Origin: Actinomadura sp. K4S16
GTDB taxonomy: Bacteria > Actinomycetota > Actinomycetes > Streptosporangiales > Streptosporangiaceae
NCBI RefSeq assembly: GCF_008327685.1
Contig: NZ_BDDE01000011.1
Location: 670,774 to 734,773, forward strand
Length of the DNA: 64,000 nt
Reading direction: 5' to 3'
Within the stretch, counting starts at the first letter, position 1. Each line of letters opens with the position of its first letter. The position numbers and the translations under genes were made by a program. This document shows positions 58,520 through 64,000 of this stretch, piece by piece. The notes under the pieces were generated by a model. That model ran no database searches. It was not told the origin of the DNA and was given only the letters and a program-made list of their open reading frames with translations.

Positions 58520-60013
58520 CTAGAAGCCCTGCGCCAGGCGGTGGTACGCCTGGTTCCAGCGCATCTCGCGGCGGAACCGGGCGACATCGGTGTCGCGGTC
58601 GACGACGAGCAGCTCCACACCCGTCATCTCGGCGAGATCGGCCAGGATCTCGGTGGTGACCGCCTGGGACAGCACCGTGTGGTGCGGTCCCCCGGCCGAC
58701 AGCCAGGCCTCGGTGGAGGTGCGGAAGTCCGGGCGGGGCGCCCACACGGCCCGGGCCACCGGAAGCCGCGGCAGCGGCTCCGGCGGCCCCACCAGGTCGA
58801 TCTCGTTGGCGACCAGCCGGAACCGGTCGCCGAGGTCGGTCAGCCCGACGACGAGACCCGGTCCGGGCGCCGCGTCGAACACGAGCCGGACCGGGTCCTG
58901 CCGGCCCCCGATGGCCAGCGGATGCACCTCGCAGCTCGGCACGCCCGCGGCGATGGAGGGGCAGACCTCCAGCATGTGGGCGCCCAGGATGAGCTCCTGG
59001 CCCGGGACGAGGTGGTAGGTGTAGTCCTCCATGAAGGAGGTGCCGCCGGGCAGTCCCGCGGCGGCGCTCTTGAGGGCCCGCAGCAGCAGGGCCGTCTTCC
59101 AGTCGCCCTCCGCGCCGAAGCCGAGGCCGTCGGCCATCAGGCGCTGCACGGCGATGCCCGGCAGCTGCCTGAGGCCGCCGAGGTCCTCGAAGTTGGTGGT
59201 GAACGCCTGGTAGGACCCGGCGGCGAGGAAGTCGCGCAGCCCGAGCTCGATCCGCGCGGCGTCGCGCAGCGCCGTGTGGCGTTCGCCGCCGGACCGCAGC
59301 TCGGGGGCGACGGCGTAGGCCTCCTCGTACTCGGCCGCGAGGCCGCCGACCCGGTGGTCCGGTACCGCGTCGACGGCCGCGACGAGGTCGTTGACGCCGA
59401 ACGCGTTGACCGAGGCGCCGAACCGGATCTGCGCCTCGACCTTGTCGCCCTCGGTGACGGCGACGTCCCGCATGTTGTCGCCGAAGCGGGCGAGCCGCAG
59501 CGTCCGCAGGTCGGCGGCGCCGCGTGCGGCCCTGACCCAGGACCCGATCCGCGCGCGGACCGCGGGGTCGTCGGTGTGCCCGGCCACCGTGGTGCGCGCC
59601 ATGCCGAGCCGGGTCTGGACGTGGGCGTGCTCCCGGTCGCCGTGCGCGGCCTGGTTGAGGTTCATGAAGTCCATGTCGATGCTCGCCCACGGCAGCGCCG
59701 CGTTCGCCTGCGTGTGCAGGTGCAGCAGGGGCCGGAGCAGCGCGTTCAGCCCGGCGATCCACATCTTGGCGGGCGAGAACGTGTGCATCCACGTGATGAC
59801 CCCGACGCAGTCGTCGTCCGCGCCCGCCTCGAGCATCGTCCGCCGGATGGCCTCCGGTTCGGTCAGGACCGGGCGCCACCGCACCGCCGCCGGGATGCCC
59901 TGATCCTCGTCCAGCGCCTGGGCGATCCGCCGTGACTGCTCGGCGACCTGGCGGAGGGTGTCCTCGCCGTACAAGGACTGGCTTCCGGTGAGGAACCAGA
60001 CGGTCGGTGCCAT
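58520..60013 (-). CDS. araA: L-arabinose isomerase
   Basis: 497-aa enzyme converting L-arabinose to L-ribulose; E. coli AraA has 500. The N-terminus [35 protein letters not shown], the metal-site Glu/His segments [15 protein letters not shown] and [12 protein letters not shown], and [13 protein letters not shown] are typical. The start at 60013 has AAGGGAG upstream; an ATG at 60055 overlaps the araD stop (ATGA) and would add 14 residues, so coupling from there is also possible. It follows araD in the operon. Confidence 0.95.
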   Translation of the reverse strand: MAPTVWFLTGSQSLYGEDTLRQVAEQSRRIAQALDEDQGIPAAVRWRPVLTEPEAIRRTMLEAGADDDCVGVITWMHTFSPAKMWIAGLNALLRPLLHLHTQANAALPWASIDMDFMNLNQAAHGDREHAHVQTRLGMARTTVAGHTDDPAVRARIGSWVRAARGAADLRTLRLARFGDNMRDVAVTEGDKVEAQIRFGASVNAFGVNDLVAAVDAVPDHRVGGLAAEYEEAYAVAPELRSGGERHTALRDAARIELGLRDFLAAGSYQAFTTNFEDLGGLRQLPGIAVQRLMADGLGFGAEGDWKTALLLRALKSAAAGLPGGTSFMEDYTYHLVPGQELILGAHMLEVCPSIAAGVPSCEVHPLAIGGRQDPVRLVFDAAPGPGLVVGLTDLGDRFRLVANEIDLVGPPEPLPRLPVARAVWAPRPDFRTSTEAWLSAGGPHHTVLSQAVTTEILADLAEMTGVELLVVDRDTDVARFRREMRWNQAYHRLAQGF

Positions 60014-60051
60014 CGCGTGGCCGCTCCCTTCGTTCGTCATGGACTCGCTCG

Positions 60052-60726
60052 TCATGGACGCTGTCCGTAGGCGTTCCGGTAGCGGTCGTGGAGGCGGTCG
60101 ATGTCCTCGGGCCGCAGCGGGACGGGATCGCCGAGCTGGCGGGCGAGGTGCACCGCCCGCGCCGCGTCCTCGCACATCACCGCGGCCTTGACCGCGGCCC
60201 GCGCGTCCGCGCCGATGGTGAACACGCCGTGGTTGCGCATGATCACCGCCGGGGAGCGGTGGCCGCGCAGCGTGCCGACGATGCCGCGCCCGATCGAATC
60301 GTCGCCGATGGGCGCGAACGGGCCGAGCGGGATCTCCGCGCCGAACTCGTCGGCCATGGCGGTCAGGACGCAGGGCACCGGCTCCCCGCGGGCGGCCCAG
60401 GCGCAGGCGTACGCCGAGTGGGTGTGCACCACCCCGCCGACCTCGGGCATGTGCCGGTAGACGTAGGCGTGCGCGGCGGTGTCGCTCGACGGCCGCAGGT
60501 CGCCCTCGACGACCGCGCCGTCCAGGTCGCAGACCACCATCGCGTCCGGGGACAGGTCGTCGTAGGAGACGCCGCTGGGTTTGATGACCATCAGGTCGTG
60601 CCCGGGGACCCGGGCGGAGACGTTGCCGGCCGTCCACACGACCAGCCCGTACCTGACGAGCTCCGCGTGCAGGTCGCTGACGGTCCGCCGCAGCGCGCGG
60701 ACCTGCTCGGCGGGCGTACCGGGCAT
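60052..60726 (-). CDS. araD: L-ribulose-5-phosphate 4-epimerase
   Basis: 224-aa class II aldolase-fold epimerase giving D-xylulose 5-phosphate. [21 protein letters not shown], the zinc His pair in [12 protein letters not shown] and the late His in [13 protein letters not shown] are all present. Its ATG shares one base with the araB stop (TGATG). It completes the arabinose-to-pentose-phosphate route together with araB and araA. Confidence 0.94.
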   Translation of the reverse strand: MPGTPAEQVRALRRTVSDLHAELVRYGLVVWTAGNVSARVPGHDLMVIKPSGVSYDDLSPDAMVVCDLDGAVVEGDLRPSSDTAAHAYVYRHMPEVGGVVHTHSAYACAWAARGEPVPCVLTAMADEFGAEIPLGPFAPIGDDSIGRGIVGTLRGHRSPAVIMRNHGVFTIGADARAAVKAAVMCEDAARAVHLARQLGDPVPLRPEDIDRLHDRYRNAYGQRP

Positions 60727-62381
60727 CAGAGGTCTCCCTTCGAGCCGAGCGCGTCGTCGCGCAGCCGGCGCAGCCGGTGCAGGACCGCGCTGCTCGCCTC
60801 GCCCCGGGCGGCGAAGTGGTCGTGCAGCTCGCGGTACTCCGCGTAGAGGAGGTCATGGGCCCCGGCCCTGGCCGGGTCCGGCGTGTAGGCCGCGGTGACC
60901 ACCCGGCCCATCGCCGCCGAGGCCTCCGGCACGTCCCGGTAGGCGCCCGCCGCGACCGCGGCGTGGATGGCGGCGCCGAGCGCCGGCGCCTGGTCGGAGG
61001 CGGCGATCGAGACCGGCCGGCGCAGCACGTCGGCGTAGATCTGCATCAGCGCCGCGTTGCGCTTCAGCCCGCCGGCGACGACGAACTCGCCGATCGGGAT
61101 CCCGGCCGCTTCGAAGGCCTCGACGATGACGCGGGTCCCGTAGGCCGTCGCCTCCATGAGCGCGCGGTAGACCTCCTCCGGCCGGGTGGCCAGGGTCATC
61201 CCCACGACCACGCCGGACAGGTGGTGGTCGACCAGGACCGACCGGTTGCCGCCCATCCAGTCCAGCGCGACCAGCCCGTGCGAGCCGACGGGCGCGGAGG
61301 CGGACGCGGCCGCCAGCTCCTCGTGGTCGCGTCCGGTCATGCGGGTCCACCAGGCGAAGACGTCGCCCACCGCGCTCTGGCCGGCCTCGTAGCCGTAGGC
61401 CCCGGCGGTGATGCCGCCGTCCACGACACCGCAGATCCCCGGCACGTCCGCGAGGACCGCGCTGTTGACCACGTGGCAGGTCGACGTCCCCATGATCGCC
61501 AGCAGCCTCCCGTCCTCGACCGCGCGGGCGGCCGGGGCGGTGACATGGGCGTCGACGTTGCCGGCGGCCACCGCGACGCCCTCCGGCAGCCCGGTCAGGC
61601 GGGCCGCCTCGGCGGTCAGCGTCCCCACCCGCGACCCCAGCGGGGAGAGCGGATGGGCCAGCCGGGTGGCCGCGAAGTCGGCGAAAGCCGGGTGGAGGGC
61701 GGCCAGGTAGTCGGCGGAGGGGTAGGCCCCGTCCTGGTAGATGCCCTTGTAGCCGGCCGTGCAGGCGTTGCGCGTCTCGCGGCCGCACAGCTGCCAGACG
61801 ATCCAGTCCGCGGCCTCGATCCAGCGTTCCGTCCGACGGTAGGCGTCCGGATCCTCCTCCAGTACCTGCAGCGCCTTGGCGAACTGCCACTCCGAGGAGA
61901 TCCGGCCGCCGTACCGCTTGATCCACTTCTCCCCGCGCTCGTGCGCCAGCGCGGTGATGCGGTCGGCCTGCGGCTGGGCCGCGTGGTGCTTCCAGAGCTT
62001 GGGCCAGGCGTGCGGCCGGTCGGCCAGGTCCGGGAGCTCGCACAACGGGGTGCCGTCCGAGCGGACGGGGAGCACCGTGCAGGCCGTGAAGCCGGTGGCG
62101 ATCCCGATGACGTCGGCCGGGTCAACCCCGGCCCCCGCGATCGCCGCGGGCACGGCGGTGCGCAGCACCGCCCGCCAGTCCTCGGGGTTCTGCAGCGCCC
62201 AGTCGGGCGGGAGCGGCTCCCCCGTGCCGGGCAGCTCCCGCTCGATCACCGCGTCGGCGTAGTCGTGGACGGCGCCGCCCAGTTCGGCGCCGTCGGCGAC
62301 CCGGACGACGACGGCCCGCCCGGACAGCGTGCCGAAGTCGACGCCGACGACGCAGGCGTCCGGCGGCATGTTAGCGCTCAC
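60726..62381 (-). CDS. araB: ribulokinase
   Basis: 551-aa FGGY-family kinase phosphorylating L-ribulose. [18 protein letters not shown] is the N-terminal ATP-binding block characteristic of ribulokinase, with [30 protein letters not shown] and [11 protein letters not shown] further on, and [20 protein letters not shown] near the end. The start is taken as GTG at 62381 with GAGGAAA just upstream; an ATG at 62369 lacks a well-placed site. A LacI-type operator overlaps this start, giving direct repression. Confidence 0.94.
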   Translation of the reverse strand: MSANMPPDACVVGVDFGTLSGRAVVVRVADGAELGGAVHDYADAVIERELPGTGEPLPPDWALQNPEDWRAVLRTAVPAAIAGAGVDPADVIGIATGFTACTVLPVRSDGTPLCELPDLADRPHAWPKLWKHHAAQPQADRITALAHERGEKWIKRYGGRISSEWQFAKALQVLEEDPDAYRRTERWIEAADWIVWQLCGRETRNACTAGYKGIYQDGAYPSADYLAALHPAFADFAATRLAHPLSPLGSRVGTLTAEAARLTGLPEGVAVAAGNVDAHVTAPAARAVEDGRLLAIMGTSTCHVVNSAVLADVPGICGVVDGGITAGAYGYEAGQSAVGDVFAWWTRMTGRDHEELAAASASAPVGSHGLVALDWMGGNRSVLVDHHLSGVVVGMTLATRPEEVYRALMEATAYGTRVIVEAFEAAGIPIGEFVVAGGLKRNAALMQIYADVLRRPVSIAASDQAPALGAAIHAAVAAGAYRDVPEASAAMGRVVTAAYTPDPARAGAHDLLYAEYRELHDHFAARGEASSAVLHRLRRLRDDALGSKGDL

Positions 62382-62382
62382 A
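62369..62382. promoter_or_regulatory. LacI-type operator overlapping the araB start
   Basis: TGTTAGCGCTCACA (plus strand) is a quasi-palindrome centred on AGCGCT, as in LacI-family sites. Read on the minus strand, TGTGAGCGCTAACA matches 12 of 14 bases of the site upstream of the regulator gene (63498-63511). It covers the araB start codon. Confidence 0.75.
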
Positions 62383-62421
62383 ATTTCCTCGTCAGCAAAG
62401 TCGGGGAGGGCATCGGTCGGG

Positions 62422-63444
62422 TCAGGGACGCGGGGTCGGCCGGGCACTGGACCTGACCACCAGCTCCGGCGGGATCAGCACATTTCCCGGCGGCCCCGAG
62501 GGTTCGTTCAGCCGCTGCACGAGCAGTTCCAGCGAGCGGCGGCCCAGTTCGCCGAAGTCCTGGCGCACCGTGGACAGCGGCGGGATGAAGTAGGCGGCCT
62601 CCGGGATGTCGTCGAAGCCGACCAGGCTGACGTCGTCGGGGACCCGGCGGCCGGCCTCGTGCAGCGCGCGGAGCACGCCCAGGGCCATGTGGTCGTTGGC
62701 GCAGAACACCGCCGTGACCTCGGGGTCCTCCGCGAGCCGCCGGCCGGCCTCGTAGCCCGACCGGGCGCTCCAGTCACCGGAGAGCATCTCCGGCACCGGC
62801 GCGCCGGCCTCGGCCAGCGTGGCCCGCCACCCCTCGGCCCGGCCCACCGCGTCGAGCCAGGATCCGGGTCCCGCGAGGTGGTGGACCGTGCGGTGGCCGA
62901 GGTCGAGCAGGTGGCGGGTCGCCGCCACCGCGCCGGCCCGCTGGTCGATGGCCGCCATCGGGACCCGCGCGGTCAGCCCGCACCCGGCCCCCACCAGCGG
63001 CACGAGCCGGCCGGCCTGCGCCAGCACGTCGTTCGTCGAGGTGTGCGGGGCGATCACCACGACGCCCTCGACGGCCTGCTCCGCCAGCCGCCCGACCGCG
63101 TCCAGCAGGGCCCGCCGCGTGATCGCGCGCAGGCTGACGATGCTGACGAAGAAGTCGGCGTTGCGGGCGGCCTGCTCGATGCCGTGCAGCATCGACGCCG
63201 GCCCGTAGAGCGTGGATTCGAAGCTGATCACGCCGAGCGTCCTGGAACGCCTGGTCACCAGGGTCCGGGCCGCCGGGTTCGGCCGGTAGCCGAGCTCGGC
63301 GATCGCCGCCTGCACGCGGGCGCGGGTGCGCGCCGAGACGTTCGGATGGTTGTTGACCACCCGCGACACCGTCTGGTGCGACACCCCGGCGAGCTGGGCG
63401 ACGTCAGCCATGATCGGAGGATTCGGCGGTCCCTGTTGCGACAA
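62422..63444 (-). CDS. LacI-family transcriptional regulator of the arabinose locus
   Basis: 340-aa regulator. The N-terminal HTH is IMADVAQLAGVSHQTVSRVVNNHPNVS, followed by the hinge ELGYRPNPAARTLVTRRS. The ligand domain is a periplasmic-binding-protein fold (YGPASMLHGIEQAARNADFF, AVFCANDHMALGVLRAL, VSLVGFDDIPEAAYFIPPLSTV). It lies 40 bases upstream of araB on the same strand, with operators before itself and at araB, so it is very probably the arabinose-responsive repressor. The inducer is inferred. Confidence 0.9.
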   Translation of the reverse strand: MSQQGPPNPPIMADVAQLAGVSHQTVSRVVNNHPNVSARTRARVQAAIAELGYRPNPAARTLVTRRSRTLGVISFESTLYGPASMLHGIEQAARNADFFVSIVSLRAITRRALLDAVGRLAEQAVEGVVVIAPHTSTNDVLAQAGRLVPLVGAGCGLTARVPMAAIDQRAGAVAATRHLLDLGHRTVHHLAGPGSWLDAVGRAEGWRATLAEAGAPVPEMLSGDWSARSGYEAGRRLAEDPEVTAVFCANDHMALGVLRALHEAGRRVPDDVSLVGFDDIPEAAYFIPPLSTVRQDFGELGRRSLELLVQRLNEPSGPPGNVLIPPELVVRSSARPTPRP

Positions 63445-63495
63445 CGTCTCCTCCTCTGCGATCGCGCCGGCGCCCGGGGGGCGTTGCGTAGGTCG

Positions 63496-63513
63496 ATTGT
63501 GAGCGTGAACAAT
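63496..63513. promoter_or_regulatory. LacI-type operator upstream of the regulator gene
   Basis: ATTGTGAGCGTGAACAAT has perfect ATTGT/ACAAT arms. Its core TGTGAGCGTGAACA matches the araB site at 12 of 14 bases. It lies 52 bases before the regulator start codon, consistent with autoregulation. Confidence 0.75.
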
Positions 63514-63570
63514 TCCACCGTCAACCCCTCGAAGCGATCACTTCCCCCGAGGCACGATCCGGCCAGCGAA

Positions 63571-63619
63571 GGGCCCGGCGCCGGCGATCCCGAAGTCACT
63601 GATCACCGATGCCGGGCCC
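63571..63619. terminator. long hairpin between acyl-CoA dehydrogenase and the arabinose regulator
   Basis: GGGCCCGGC (63571-63579) pairs perfectly with GCCGGGCCC (63611-63619). Inside, CGGCGATC (63582-63589) pairs with GATCACCG (63601-63608) with one mismatch. It lies 30 bases after the acyl-CoA dehydrogenase stop on the minus strand and probably ends that transcript. Confidence 0.65.
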
Positions 63620-63649
63620 GGACGTTCCCGCTCCGACGCGGAGAGGCGC

Positions 63650-64000
63650 CTAGCGCACGGGCAGGCCGGTGACGGTGCGGCCGATGACCAGGCGCTGGAT
63701 CTCCGAGGTGCCCTCGAAGATCGTGAAGATCTTGGAGTCGCGGTGCATGCGCTCGACGGGGTACTCGCGGGTGTAGCCGTTGCCGCCGAGGATCTGGATG
63801 GCCTCCTCGGTGACGTGGACCGACATCTCGCTGGCCATCAGCTTGGCCATCGAGCCCTCGGCGTTCTGGAAGTCCTTGCCGGTGCGCGCCATCCACGCGG
63901 CCCGCCACACCATCAGGCGGGCGGCGTCGAGGCGGCACTTCATGTCGGCCAGCTTGAAGGCGATGGCCTGGAAGTCGCCGATCTTCTTGCCGAACTGCTC
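63650..64000 (-). CDS. acyl-CoA dehydrogenase (C-terminal part, 5' end beyond window)
   Basis: The visible 116 C-terminal residues contain [42 protein letters not shown] and [23 protein letters not shown], the end of a classic FAD-dependent acyl-CoA dehydrogenase. The [10 protein letters not shown]...FEGTSEIQ region binds the flavin of the partner subunit. The gene runs off the right edge, so size and start are unknown. It is at least the fourth acyl-CoA dehydrogenase gene in the window. Confidence 0.92.
   Translation of the reverse strand, partial: EQFGKKIGDFQAIAFKLADMKCRLDAARLMVWRAAWMARTGKDFQNAEGSMAKLMASEMSVHVTEEAIQILGGNGYTREYPVERMHRDSKIFTIFEGTSEIQRLVIGRTVTGLPVR

Overview
The window is very GC-rich, uses GTG starts freely, packs genes with four-base ATGA/GTGA overlaps, and carries many TetR regulators, acyl-CoA enzymes and a fused trpE(G) gene. 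This points to an actinomycete. The gene families would fit Actinomadura or another Thermomonosporaceae/Streptosporangiales member, but that placement is an inference and was not tested by a search. No tRNA, rRNA, CRISPR array or prophage block was seen.

Layout. 1-3.5 kb: protocatechuate branch of the beta-ketoadipate pathway (pcaH-G-B-D-C, minus strand; pcaC runs off the left edge). 3.6-6.3 kb: an ECF sigma factor with a SnoaL tail, a zinc alcohol dehydrogenase and an XdhC-like protein. 6.4-8.6 kb: universal stress protein, an extra adenylate kinase and a PLP deaminase/desulfhydrase. 8.6-26.3 kb: acyl-CoA metabolism (a two-subunit acyl-CoA dehydrogenase, a single-chain biotin-dependent acyl-CoA carboxylase, aldehyde dehydrogenase, another acyl-CoA dehydrogenase, enoyl-CoA hydratase, HSL-type esterase) mixed with regulators, a HelD/HelR-type ATPase and a degenerate ABC ATPase. 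26.4-30.9 kb: a PuuD-like protein lacking its catalytic Cys, a flavohemoprotein behind a long palindrome-rich leader, an XRE regulator, a thioesterase and a dienelactone hydrolase. 31.1-33.1 kb: a lower-GC patch with thyX and, just downstream, a free-standing intein-like Hint/LAGLIDADG gene. 33.3-41.6 kb: molybdopterin oxidoreductase and housekeeping or stress genes. 41.8-46.3 kb: trpE(G) with a Trp-codon leader peptide and attenuator, divergent from an mctP-type permease pair. 46.3-50 kb: a broken secreted-protein gene, an IS605/IS1341-type element whose TnpB lacks the RuvC-I segment, and oppD-oppF without permeases. 51-54 kb: secreted M36 metallopeptidase. 54.4-63.5 kb: a complete L-arabinose locus (araR, araB, araD, araA, secreted mutarotase, CUT2-type transporter). 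The right edge cuts another acyl-CoA dehydrogenase.

The ara locus reads as one unit: a LacI-family regulator, two matching LacI-type operators, import, mutarotation, isomerisation, phosphorylation and epimerisation to D-xylulose-5-phosphate. The strongest candidates for unusual biology are the intein-like gene with all three diagnostic splicing residues replaced but its endonuclease acids kept, the TnpB with its first RuvC catalytic segment cleanly missing beside oppDF, the Ser-for-Cys PuuD homologue, and several well-matched operator pairs that link regulators to neighbouring genes.
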